Assembly (NCBI RefSeq): GCF_035917455.1
Contig: NZ_CP109078.1
Location: 2,356,001-2,420,000, forward strand
Direction: 5' to 3'
Length of the DNA stretch: 64,000 bases
Origin: Micromonospora sp. NBC_01796
GTDB taxonomy: Bacteria > Actinomycetota > Actinomycetes > Mycobacteriales > Micromonosporaceae
A program made the position numbers and the translations under genes. Shown piece after piece: positions 8,901 through 16,051 of this stretch. Positions within the stretch are counted from its first letter, which is position 1, and each line of letters begins with the position of its first letter. The notes under the pieces are model-generated. The model had not been told where the DNA came from, searched no databases, and saw only the letters and a list, made by a program, of their open reading frames with translations.

Positions 8901-9926
8901 ACGGTGTCGGTGAACGTCACCGCCACCACCACCGGAACGAAGGTCAATACGACGGCCGCCATCACCTCGGTCGAAAGCGGCCCCGGCACACCCGCCACGG
9001 CAACCGTCACGGTCGTCGCGGTGGTCGTCGCGGCGCCCACGATCGCCAAGGACTTCGGCGACGGGATCATCCCGTTCGGGGGGACGACGTCGCTCGACTT
9101 CACCCTCACCAACCCGAACACGGGTACGCCGCTGACCGGGGTCGGCTTCAGTGACACGCTGCCCGCGGGGCTCGTCGTCGCCACGCCCAACGGCCTGACC
9201 GGCACCTGCGGCGGCGGCACGATCACCGCAACCGCCGGCAGTGGGACCATCGCCCTCGTCGGCGCGACCCTGCCGGCGAACGGGAGCTGCACCTTCTCCG
9301 TGAACGTCACCGCCACCACCAGCGGAACCAAGGTGAACACCAGCGGCCCGGTCGACTCGAACGAGAGTGGCCCCGGCACCCCCGCGACGGCAACCGTCAC
9401 GGTCAGCGCGGCGGTCGCCTCGGCACCGACACTTGCCAAAGCCTTCGGGAAGGCCACCCTCCCCCTCTACGGGACGACGTCACTGGGTTTCACCCTCACC
9501 AACCCCAATACCGAAACGCCGCTGACCGGTGTCGGTTTCGTCGACAACCTTCCGGTGGGACTGGTGGTCGCCACACCCAACGGTGTGAGTGGCTCCTGTG
9601 ACGGCACGATCACCGCGACGCCCGGTAGCAGCACCATCAGCCTGGCTGACGCCACCCTGCCGGCCAACGGGAGCTGCACGGTGTCGGTGAACGTCACCGG
9701 CACCACCGCCGGAACGAAGGTCAACACGACCGTCGTCACCTCGGCGCAAAGCGGCCCGGGCACTCCCACCTCGGCAACCATCACGATCCGGAAGGCGGTT
9801 CTGCCCGTCACCGGAGGCCAGTACTCGGCGTACGTCACCATCGCCCTGACCGCGATCGGCCTCGGTGCGGCACTCATCGCGATCAGCCACCAGCGACTGA
9901 TCGGACGTAGGCGCGACACCGCGTAG
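5946..9926 (+). CDS. LPXTG-anchored surface protein: ice-binding-like (DUF3494) head plus eight tandem repeats
   Basis: 1326 residues from GTG 5946. Residues 1-43 form a secretion signal (basic start, hydrophobic core, cleavage near AWAQA). Residues about 48-250 resemble the DUF3494 ice-binding-like beta-solenoid, with GVLAGQAVT, TINGDLGVWPGT, LGGQTLPAGVY, FVFQVGSDL and NVFWQVTSSATL. From residue 256 to about 1280 there are eight copies of a 128-130-residue repeat that opens TIAKAF and contains LTNPNT, LPAGLVV, GTCGGGTITATAG and CTFSVNVTATTSGTKVNTSGPV, an Ig-like DUF11/conserved-repeat type. Residues 1286-1290 are LPVTG, followed by a hydrophobic segment and an RRR tail, a complete sortase signal. 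It is therefore predicted to be covalently linked to peptidoglycan, with the head held off the cell by the repeats. Adhesion is more likely than ice binding. Confidence 0.9.
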   Translation: MSVIRLARACRVRRRSAAMVMAGALASATVLVGIVGMPAAWAQAPVPLGVAESYGVLAGQAVTDVPPPVGPSTINGDLGVWPGTSVTGAPVVNGEVHVGDTEAMQAQAALTTAYNFAAAEPSTGTISADLGGQTLPAGVYTSPATMSLTGTVTLDAANDPNAVFVFQVGSDLITATDSRVSLIRGAQPCNVFWQVTSSATLNTRTVFVGSILALQSATLGEGATVAGRVLARNGAVTLIHNTITRPFCAASVAPPTIAKAFEDATIPFGGTTTLDFTLTNPNTATSLTGVNFSDALPAGLVVSTPSGLTGTCGGGTITATAGSGTITLAGATLPASGTCTFSVNVTATTSGTKVNTSGPVDSTESGPGAPASATVTVAAPVIAPPTIAKAFGDATIPSGGTTSLAFTLTNPNTGTPLTGVNFTDALPAGLVVSTPNGLTGTCGGGTITATAGSGTISLAGATLPANGTCTFSVNVTATTSGTKLNTSGPVDSTESGPGAPASATVTVGAPVVAPPTIAKAFDDATIPFGGTTALDFTLTNPNTGTPLTGVNFTDALPAGLVVATPNGLTGTCGGGTITATAGSGTISLTGATLPANGTCTFSVNVTATTSGTKLNTSGPVDSTESGPGAPAAATVTVAAAVIAPPTIAKAFGDATIPSGGTSSLDFTLTNPNTGTALTGVNFSDALPAGLVVATPNGLTGTCGGGTITATAGSGTISLTGATLPANGTCTFSVNVTATTSGIKVNTSGPVDSNESSPGGPAAASITVAVTTPPTITKAFGSTTIGSGGTTSLGFTLSNPNTITPLTGVGFSDTLPAGLVVATPNGLTGSCGGGTITATAGSSIISLAGATLAPNGTCTFSVNVTATTSGTKVNTSGPVDSNESGPGTPAAASVTVAIASPPTIAKTFGETTIPVDGTTSLGFTLTNPNTETPLTGVSFVDNLPAGLVVATPSAAQTTCAGGTIVATPGSSTISLFSATLPANGSCTVSVNVTATTTGTKVNTTAAITSVESGPGTPATATVTVVAVVVAAPTIAKDFGDGIIPFGGTTSLDFTLTNPNTGTPLTGVGFSDTLPAGLVVATPNGLTGTCGGGTITATAGSGTIALVGATLPANGSCTFSVNVTATTSGTKVNTSGPVDSNESGPGTPATATVTVSAAVASAPTLAKAFGKATLPLYGTTSLGFTLTNPNTETPLTGVGFVDNLPVGLVVATPNGVSGSCDGTITATPGSSTISLADATLPANGSCTVSVNVTGTTAGTKVNTTVVTSAQSGPGTPTSATITIRKAVLPVTGGQYSAYVTIALTAIGLGAALIAISHQRLIGRRRDTA
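6711..9794 (+). repeat. Eight in-frame tandem repeats, period about 390 bp
   Basis: Repeat starts (ACG of the Thr-Ile codons) fall at 6711, 7101, 7491, 7881, 8265, 8649, 9039 and 9429: periods of 390, 390, 390, 384, 384, 390 and 390. Copies 1-4 are almost identical over long blocks (for example the segment coding GTCGGGTITATAGSGTI), while copies 6 and 8 are most diverged. The homogeneity of the first four suggests recent amplification or gene conversion, so copy number may vary between strains. Confidence 0.9.
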
Positions 9927-9951
9927 CTCGCGACGCGGGGCGGAACGGCGG

Positions 9952-9989
9952 ATTCGGTGCTCGTGCGGGACAACGCACGAGCACCGAAT
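9952..9989. terminator. Bidirectional terminator between convergent genes
   Basis: A 16-bp stem (TTCGGTGCTCGTGCG at 9953-9967 with its complement at 9974-9988, plus the flanking A-T pair 9952/9989) around loop GGACAA. It lies between the surface protein gene (plus) and the ricT-like gene (minus). Confidence 0.8.
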
Positions 9990-10051
9990 TCGCTGCGGAC
10001 CCGGCCGGGGTGAAGGCTGTCCTGTACGACAGCGGTCGCATCCCCCGAGCA

Positions 10052-10894
10052 CTAGCTCGGGTCGGCCCCCTCGTACGCACGACGCGATCCGCAGACGTCG
10101 GCCACGGCGCACCGCCTGACGGTGCCGTCCTCGATCTGCCGGACCGTGACCGTCTCGCTCGGTGGATGACGGGACACCACCTTCGCCAGGCCGTCCGGGG
10201 TCTCGATCCGCTGACCGGAGGTGGGGTAGTTGCTGCTGTTGGCGTACAGCGGGTGTTCGTACTTGAGGCAGCACATCAGCCGGCCGCAGGCGCCGGAGAT
10301 GCGCAGCGGGTTGAGCGGCAGATCCTGGTCCTTGGCCATCCGGATGGTGACCGGCTCGAAGTCGGTCAGGAAGGTGGCGCAGCACAGGTCGCGCCCGCAG
10401 GAACCGATGCCACCCTGCACCCGCGCCGAGTCCCTGGCCGAGAGCTGGCGCAACTCGACCCGGCAGTGCAGGGTCGCGCCGAGGTCGCGGACCAGTGCCC
10501 GGAAGTCGACCCGGTGCGGCGCGGTGAAGTAGACGGTGGTCCGGGAGCCGGACGAGGTGCCGCCCGGCGACTCCAGCACGTGGTCGACGGCGATCACCTT
10601 CATCGGCAGCCCGTGCTCCCGGATGAGCCGCTTGGCGGCGACCTTCGCCTCCGCCTTCCGCTTGCGCTGAAGCTCGTCGCGGCGTAGGTCGGGCTCGCCG
10701 GCCAGGCCGGCCAGGCGCGGGAAACCGCTGGTGTCGTCGCTGACCCACTGGGCCGCCCAGACACACTCGGCGACCTCGGTGCCGTCGTCGGTGGGGACCA
10801 GCACCCGGTCACCGACCGCCGGCCGGAACTCGCCCGGGTCCAGGTAGTAGAGACGCCCGTACCGGGTGAAGCTAACCGCACACAGCATCCCCAT
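10052..10894 (-). CDS. ricT: PSP1-domain protein, RicT/YaaT homologue
   Basis: 280 residues from ATG 10894. The PSP1 C-terminal domain is recognisable: ESPGGTSSGSRTTVYFTAPHRVDFRALVRDL, then the Cys cluster GGIGSCGRDLCCATFL and SGACGRLMCCLKYEHPLY (Cys residues of both CxxxCC-type motifs intact). In Bacillus RicT is part of the RicAFT Fe-S complex that steers RNase Y; the cysteine ligands are conserved here, but no RicA or RicF is visible. The setting next to holB and tmk is the widely conserved tmk-holB-ricT order. A basic KRKAEAKVAAKRL helix may contact nucleic acid. Confidence 0.88.
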   Translation of the reverse strand: MGMLCAVSFTRYGRLYYLDPGEFRPAVGDRVLVPTDDGTEVAECVWAAQWVSDDTSGFPRLAGLAGEPDLRRDELQRKRKAEAKVAAKRLIREHGLPMKVIAVDHVLESPGGTSSGSRTTVYFTAPHRVDFRALVRDLGATLHCRVELRQLSARDSARVQGGIGSCGRDLCCATFLTDFEPVTIRMAKDQDLPLNPLRISGACGRLMCCLKYEHPLYANSSNYPTSGQRIETPDGLAKVVSRHPPSETVTVRQIEDGTVRRCAVADVCGSRRAYEGADPS

Positions 10895-10966
10895 GTGCCC
10901 ACCCTACGTCCAAACCACCGGGTCCTTACCTACCTGTTTTCCACCACCGGGCCGTGAGCACCGGCG

Positions 10967-11629
10967 TCAGCCGGAGATCCAGGTGGTCGCGTCGAGCCGG
11001 GTCGGACCCGGGTCGACCGGGCCCCGGTACGGCAACTCGGTCAGATCCGGCGCCCACTGGTGCAGCAGTGCCGTGCCCCGCGCCTCCGCCTCGGTCACCG
11101 TCGCCAGCACCCGCGCACCGATCTCGGCGGCAGCGAGCGCGACGGTGCCGGAGTCGGTGCCGGTGACGACCGCTACCGCCTCGGCCGAACCGAGGACGTC
11201 GGCGAGCGTACGGGCGAGGGCGTGCCGGCTCTGCGCCACCCAGTCGTCGACCGCGTCCGCGTACGCGGCGGTCGCCTCGAGTCGACCGGTGAGGCTCTCC
11301 GGATCACCGTCGAGGTACGCCGCGAGCGCGTCCCGGTGGGCCGCGTACGCCTGCGCCCCGGCCCCCTGCCACGGGTCACCGCCGGTCAGGTCCGCCCGCG
11401 CGTGGTCGTACTCCCGGACCAGGGTGCGTACGGCATGCCCGGCGGCGGCCAGCGGCGCCGGGCGCAGCGCGACGACCTCGCCCAGCGCGTCGCCGGGCAG
11501 TGTCCCGAGCCGGCGCAGCAGCGGCCAGATCCAGTGGTCGTCCGGCGCCCCGGCGGCGGCGAGCAGGTCGTCGACCCGGCGCAGCAGGTCGGATCCGGGT
11601 CCGGCGAGGTGGTCCAGCGGGTCCATCAC
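10967..11629 (-). CDS. WXG-like alpha-helical protein, possible type VII secretion partner
   Basis: 220 residues from GTG 11629, overlapping the upstream stop by GTGA (a second codon ATG gives an alternative start). It is mostly helical with a GDPWQGAGAQAYAAH segment around residues 85-100, a WxG turn like that of WXG100/ESX substrates. It is longer than classic WXG100 proteins (about 100 residues). With the next two genes it forms a tight operon that starts with a YbaB-like gene. Such YbaB-WXG-WXG triplets occur in actinomycetes beside secreted-substrate loci. No catalytic motif is visible, and function is unknown. Confidence 0.55.
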   Translation of the reverse strand: MMDPLDHLAGPGSDLLRRVDDLLAAAGAPDDHWIWPLLRRLGTLPGDALGEVVALRPAPLAAAGHAVRTLVREYDHARADLTGGDPWQGAGAQAYAAHRDALAAYLDGDPESLTGRLEATAAYADAVDDWVAQSRHALARTLADVLGSAEAVAVVTGTDSGTVALAAAEIGARVLATVTEAEARGTALLHQWAPDLTELPYRGPVDPGPTRLDATTWISG

Positions 11630-11931
11630 GCCTCCTCGGCGTGCCGGCGCCGGGCGGCGTCATCGGTGTCGGTGTAGCCGTCGGCCACCACCCGCAGCCT
11701 GGCGGCGAGGTCGGCCACCCGGTCGGCGGTCACCGTCGCCTCGGTGGCCCGCGCCCCGGTCGCGGCCAGCCACTGCCCGGTCAGCGCACGGACGGTCTCG
11801 GCCAGCCGCCCCGGCCCGTCCGAGCCCGACGCCGGAGACGTACGGTCGAGCCGGCCCAGTTCGCGGCCGGCGGCGGTGAGGGTGCCGGCCGCCTCGTCCA
11901 GCCGGTTGGCGAGTTCGCGCAGACTCTCCAC
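11626..11931 (-). CDS. Small helical WXG100-like protein
   Basis: 101 residues from GTG 11931, directly abutting the stop of the YbaB-like gene. It is a predicted two-helix hairpin: a first helix LRELANRLDEAAGTLTAAGRELGRL, a loop with SGSDGPGRL, and a second helix with LTGQWLAATGARATEATVTADRVADLAARL. The central Trp-containing segment (QWLAATG) is a loose match to WXG. Its length is typical for ESX-type substrates and their partners. The stop overlaps the next gene, so the two products are probably made in equal amounts and may form a heterodimer. Confidence 0.55.
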   Translation of the reverse strand: MESLRELANRLDEAAGTLTAAGRELGRLDRTSPASGSDGPGRLAETVRALTGQWLAATGARATEATVTADRVADLAARLRVVADGYTDTDDAARRRHAEEA

Positions 11932-12258
11932 TCAGGCCTCCGCCAGCCGCCGGTACGCACCGAACGTCTCGGTGTGCAGCTTCTCCCGCGCCCACCGGGC
12001 GGCATCCGCTGCGGCCGTCACCGCCGCCTGCACCGAGCGGGCCAGTTCGGCGTTGCCGCGATGCTGGACCGGGGCCAGGAAACGGACGTCGGTGATCGCC
12101 CCGGCGGCGGTCACCATCACCTCGACCAGCCCGTCCGGCGACCGTACGCTGACCTCGACCGCGCGTACCGCCTGGTCGAACTCGGCCTGCAACGACTCGA
12201 TCCGGCGGTACCGCTCGACCGCCTCCTCGACCCAGGCCTCGTCGATCTCCCGCGACAT
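11932..12258 (-). CDS. YbaB/EbfC-family nucleoid-associated protein
   Basis: 108 residues from ATG 12258, chosen because GGGAGGAG lies 7 bases upstream; an in-frame start 24 bases earlier has no such site. The core VSVRSPDGLVEVMVTAAGAITDVRF is the YbaB/EbfC beta-sheet signature, flanked by helices (N-terminal WVEEAVERYRRIESLQAEFDQAV and C-terminal AVQAAVTAAADAARWAREKL). YbaB proteins bind DNA as dimers. This one is not next to dnaX/recR but leads a WXG-like operon, which suggests the paralogue class linked with type VII substrates. Confidence 0.75.
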   Translation of the reverse strand: MSREIDEAWVEEAVERYRRIESLQAEFDQAVRAVEVSVRSPDGLVEVMVTAAGAITDVRFLAPVQHRGNAELARSVQAAVTAAADAARWAREKLHTETFGAYRRLAEA

Positions 12259-12368
12259 CGATGGGCTCCTCCCGGCAGCCATTCACTGACTGTGCCGTCG
12301 CTGTTGCACTAAGCACCGCACCGTACCGGTTGCTTCCGCCGAGCGGAACCCCGTACGGGCGACGGTGC

Positions 12369-13580
12369 TCAGCCGCGCCAGAGGGCGAGCATCATCGCCT
12401 CGACGGCGATCCGGGGCTTGACGTTCGTGTCGATCGCCGTACGGCAGGCGAGCACCGCCTCCAGCCGGCGCAACGCGGCCTCCGGCGCCCACTTCGCCGC
12501 CGCCGCGCTCGCCAGCGGCGCGGTGTCGGTGTGCACCGGCGCGACCGGGGCACCGAGGGTCACCGCCAGCACGTCCCGGTAGAAGCCGGCCAGGTCGACC
12601 AGGGCCCGGTCCAGCGCGTCCCGTTGCGCCCGGGTGGCCCGCGACTTCTGCCGGCGCTCCAGGTCCTTGAGCTGCCCGGCGGAGCCGCGCGCCGCACCGG
12701 CGGCACCCTTGCCGGTGCCGCCCGCACCCAGGGCGGTCTGCAACGCGGCCCGTTCGCTCGCGTCCGACTCGGCCACCGCCGCCTCCGCCTCCGCCTCGGC
12801 CGAGTCGATCAGTGTGGCGGCGGCGTCGAAACAGGCCCCGACCCCGGTCAGGCGCCGGGGTACGGCCAGTACCGCGTCCCGCCGCTTGCGGGCCTCCGGG
12901 TCGCGGGCCAACCGGCGGGCCCGGCCGACATGCCCCTGCGACGCGGCTGCCGCCCAGGTGGCCAGGTCCGGGGCCACCCCGTCCCGCTCGGCGAGTACGG
13001 CCGCCACCGCCTCGGCCGCCGGTTGGCGCAACGGCACCACCCGGCACCGGGACCGGATCGTCACCGAGACGTCGTCCGGGTGGGTGGACGGGGTGCAGAG
13101 CAGGAAGACCGTACGCGGGGGCGGTTCCTCGATCGCCTTGAGCAGGGCGTTCCCGGCTGCCTCGGTGAGCCGGTCGGCGTCCTCGATGACCACCACCTGC
13201 CAGCGCCCGCCGGACGGGGTGCTCGCCGACCGGAGCACCAGGGCCCGCATCTCACCAACCCCGATGGAGAGGCCCTCGGGGACCACGAACCGTACGTCGG
13301 CGTTGGTGCCGGCGAGCGTGGTGTGGCAGCCGGCGCAGTCACCACAGCCGGTTCCCCGTTCGCACTGCAACGCGGCGGCGAACGCGCGGGCGGCGACGGA
13401 CCGGCCGGATCCCGGTGGCCCGGTGAAGATCCACGCGTGGGTCATCGCGCTGTTCGTGACGGCCGCCGGGTCGGTGATCGCGGCACCTACCCGGACCACC
13501 TCCGCCGCCGAGGCGGCCGCCCGACGCAGGGTCACGGTCGCCTCGTCCTGGCCGACGAGGTCGGCGAAGACATCGGGCAT
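12369..13580 (-). CDS. holB: DNA polymerase III delta' subunit (clamp loader)
   Basis: 403 residues; its ATG overlaps the tmk stop (TGATG). AAA+ signatures are present: N-terminal FADLVGQDEATVTLRRA, a P-loop-like FTGPPGSGRS (Lys replaced by Arg, so ATP binding is probably lost, as usual for delta'), the zinc knuckle CERGTGCGDCAGCH, Walker-B-like VVVIEDADRLTEAAGNALLKAIEEPP and sensor region TIRSRCRVVPLR. It is a structural member of the clamp loader that opens the beta clamp during replication. A long Ala-rich insert at about 270-310 includes TGKGAAGAARGS. It is in the conserved tmk-holB pair. Confidence 0.95.
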   Translation of the reverse strand: MPDVFADLVGQDEATVTLRRAAASAAEVVRVGAAITDPAAVTNSAMTHAWIFTGPPGSGRSVAARAFAAALQCERGTGCGDCAGCHTTLAGTNADVRFVVPEGLSIGVGEMRALVLRSASTPSGGRWQVVVIEDADRLTEAAGNALLKAIEEPPPRTVFLLCTPSTHPDDVSVTIRSRCRVVPLRQPAAEAVAAVLAERDGVAPDLATWAAAASQGHVGRARRLARDPEARKRRDAVLAVPRRLTGVGACFDAAATLIDSAEAEAEAAVAESDASERAALQTALGAGGTGKGAAGAARGSAGQLKDLERRQKSRATRAQRDALDRALVDLAGFYRDVLAVTLGAPVAPVHTDTAPLASAAAAKWAPEAALRRLEAVLACRTAIDTNVKPRIAVEAMMLALWRG

Positions 13581-15895
13581 CAGGACCGCCGCTCCAACTC
13601 CAGGCCACCCGCCCCGTCACCGGAGCCCGAACCGGACCCGGTGGAACCGCCGCCGCCGGAACCGCCGTCTGCGGCGGCGCCAGGGCGCGGGACGTCGATC
13701 TCCGGCGTCCTCGGTTCCACCGACGGGTCCAGCGGCTTCGCCGGGTCGGGATGGACGATGGTCTCCGGGTCGGTGAGCATGCCCCGGACCCGCTGGGCGA
13801 CCGTGTCGGAGATCCGCTCGATCGGACCACTCCCGTCGAGCACCAGGTAACGCTTGGGGTCGGCGGCGGCCAGGTCGAGGAAGGCGTCCCGGACCCGGTC
13901 GTGGAAGTCGAGCGACTCGCCCTCCAGCCGGTCGGTGCCCTCGCCCCGGGCCGCCACCCGGTCCAGCCCGGCCCGCGGGTCGACGTCGAGCAGCACCACC
14001 AGGTCGGGCTTGAGCCCACCGGTCGCCCAGGCAGAGAGCCAGGAGACCTCGTCGACCGGAAGCGTACGACCGGCGCCCTGGTAGGCCAGGGACGAGTCGA
14101 CGTACCGGTCGCTGATCACCACCGCGCCCCGGGACAGCGCCGGGCGGACCACGGTGGCGACGTGATGGGCCCGGTCGGCGGCGTAGAGCAGTGCCTCGGC
14201 ACGCGGGGACAGCGGTACGGCACCGGCCGCCACACTGTCGAGCACCAGGGAACGGATCCGTACGCCCACGTCGGTCGCGCCCGGTTCCCGGGTCACCAGC
14301 ACCTCGCGTCCCTCTCCCCGCAGTGCCTCGGCCAGCGCGGTGACCTGGGTGGACTTGCCGGCCCCCTCACCGCCCTCGAAGACCACGAAGGCACCGGTCG
14401 AGGCGAACGGCTCGGCCGGGGAGAGCGGACGCCCCCGGATCGACCCCCACAGGTCCGCCAGGATCGGTACGCCCGGCTTGTCGTCCATCTGGCGGAACGC
14501 GTTGATGCCGGCGAAGATCCCGGCGACTCCGGCGACGAGCAGCAGCAGGCGGGTGGACGAGACGGAGATGCCCAGGTCGGCGATGCGCAGTTGACGGGAG
14601 CCACCGACGCCGACGAGCAGGCTGCTGACCGAGATGGCCAGGATCAGCACCAGTCGGGTGCCGGTCTGCACCACCGCGAAGACCCGGCCGCGTACCTCGT
14701 CGGCGACCTCGCCACCGAGCAGGGTGGTGCCGGCCAGGAACGCCATGCCGGCGCCGGCACCGACCAGGACCGCGCCGAGGATCGCCATCGACAGGTGGAT
14801 GGCGGCGGCGAGGACCAGCACCGAGGCGCTGGCCAGGACGATGCTCATGCCGAACCAGCGGCGCCGGGACATCTCCCGGACGATCATCGGGCCGAGGCCG
14901 ATACCGACCGAGAGGCCGACGAAGATCGAGCCGAAGAGCAGGTAGAACGCGGCCTCACCGGCGCTGAGCGACTTGGTGAAGAAGTTCGCCGTACCGATCA
15001 CCACACCGCCACCGGCGAAGGCGCCGAAGATGCCCAGCACCAGGCCACGGATCAGCGGGGTCTTGCCGATGAACTTCCACCCGTCGACGAACTGCCGCAG
15101 CACGCTCTCCTGGCCGCCACCCTCCCGGGCGCCGGCGCGACCGCTGATCTCCCGGATGCCGAAGAAGACGACCAGCGCGGTGGCGAGCCGGCTCAGCGAG
15201 TTGAAGTAGAGCGCCAGCTGGGTGGGGTCGTTCCAGCCCTGCGGCGGCCCGCCGGAGACGGCGCGGACGCTGCGGTCGAGCACCGCGATGCTGACCGCGG
15301 CCAGCACCGGGGTCACCCCGTAGGTGGTGATCAGCGTGAGCTGGTTGGCCACCTCCAGCCGGGTACGCGGGATCAGGTTCGGGACCGCGGCCTCCTTGGC
15401 CGGGATCCAGATCAGGGTGATCGCCTCGATCAGGAAGGTGGCCACCGCCGCCCAGCCGACGACCAGTCCACCGCCGACGTTCAGCAGCGCGGCCAGCGGG
15501 ATCGAGGCGAAGAGCACGAAGCGCAGCAGGTCGCAGACGACCATGGTGAGGCGCCGGTCGAACCGGTCGGCGAGCACACCGGCCACCGGGCCGAGCAGCA
15601 GCGCCGGCAGCAGCCGGACCGCGATCACACCACCGAACGCCAGACCCTTCGCGGTGTCGCCGCTGACCTGGGTGGCGGCGAAGATCGAGGTGGCCAGCAG
15701 GCCGAGCCAGTCAGCGAACGAAGCCGCGCCGAGCACCAGCCAGAGCCTGCGGAAGGGTCGGATCCGCAGAACCGACCGGAGTGCCTGGTAGCCCGTCCGG
15801 TCGACCTGGGTGGTGGACGACGCTGCCGAGGATGTCGCTCCTGGCTCGCCGCTGCTGTTCGTGTCGATGGCCGTACCTCCGAGTGCCCGGCCCAT
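13580..15895 (-). CDS. tmk: Fusion of MFS transporter and thymidylate kinase
   Basis: 771 residues from ATG 15895 (GGGGGAG 7 bases upstream). Residues about 45-470 form an MFS permease of the MFS_3/enterobactin-exporter-like type, with FRRLWLVLGAASFADWLGLLA, GVLADRFDRRLTMVVCDLLRF and about twelve hydrophobic segments. Residues about 500-710 are a complete dTMP kinase: P-loop FEGGEGAGKST, TREPGATDVG, DRYVDSSLAYQGAGR and DVDPRAGLDRVAARG. The last 60 residues are a Gly/Ser/Pro-rich tail. The kinase makes dTDP for DNA synthesis and is essential unless another tmk exists. The role of the transporter half is unknown; a nucleoside or nucleotide-linked cargo is only a guess. Confidence 0.93.
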   Translation of the reverse strand: MGRALGGTAIDTNSSGEPGATSSAASSTTQVDRTGYQALRSVLRIRPFRRLWLVLGAASFADWLGLLATSIFAATQVSGDTAKGLAFGGVIAVRLLPALLLGPVAGVLADRFDRRLTMVVCDLLRFVLFASIPLAALLNVGGGLVVGWAAVATFLIEAITLIWIPAKEAAVPNLIPRTRLEVANQLTLITTYGVTPVLAAVSIAVLDRSVRAVSGGPPQGWNDPTQLALYFNSLSRLATALVVFFGIREISGRAGAREGGGQESVLRQFVDGWKFIGKTPLIRGLVLGIFGAFAGGGVVIGTANFFTKSLSAGEAAFYLLFGSIFVGLSVGIGLGPMIVREMSRRRWFGMSIVLASASVLVLAAAIHLSMAILGAVLVGAGAGMAFLAGTTLLGGEVADEVRGRVFAVVQTGTRLVLILAISVSSLLVGVGGSRQLRIADLGISVSSTRLLLLVAGVAGIFAGINAFRQMDDKPGVPILADLWGSIRGRPLSPAEPFASTGAFVVFEGGEGAGKSTQVTALAEALRGEGREVLVTREPGATDVGVRIRSLVLDSVAAGAVPLSPRAEALLYAADRAHHVATVVRPALSRGAVVISDRYVDSSLAYQGAGRTLPVDEVSWLSAWATGGLKPDLVVLLDVDPRAGLDRVAARGEGTDRLEGESLDFHDRVRDAFLDLAAADPKRYLVLDGSGPIERISDTVAQRVRGMLTDPETIVHPDPAKPLDPSVEPRTPEIDVPRPGAAADGGSGGGGSTGSGSGSGDGAGGLELERRS

Positions 15896-16051
15896 CGCTG
15901 GGCTCCCCCGGACACACTCTAATCGCGGCCCGAACGCGCCAGGTCCCCGACATTCCCCTGATCCCGGGGCCGGGGGTGCGGGGAAGGGCGCAGCGACCCG
16001 CCAATACGCGAGGGTGTTTCGCATTGGCTGCCCGCCCGTTAGCGTGCACAT

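Noticed and set aside
6362-9457. Very long open frame on the minus strand opposite the repeat protein gene
   Set aside because: It exists because the tandem repeats copy one stop-free antisense phase eight times. It has no ribosome-binding site, no domain, and its repeats mirror the sense gene.
13751-15922. Plus-strand open frame opposite the tmk fusion gene
   Set aside because: Low-complexity GDR/EHR-rich shadow; the minus frame encodes the complete MFS and kinase domains.
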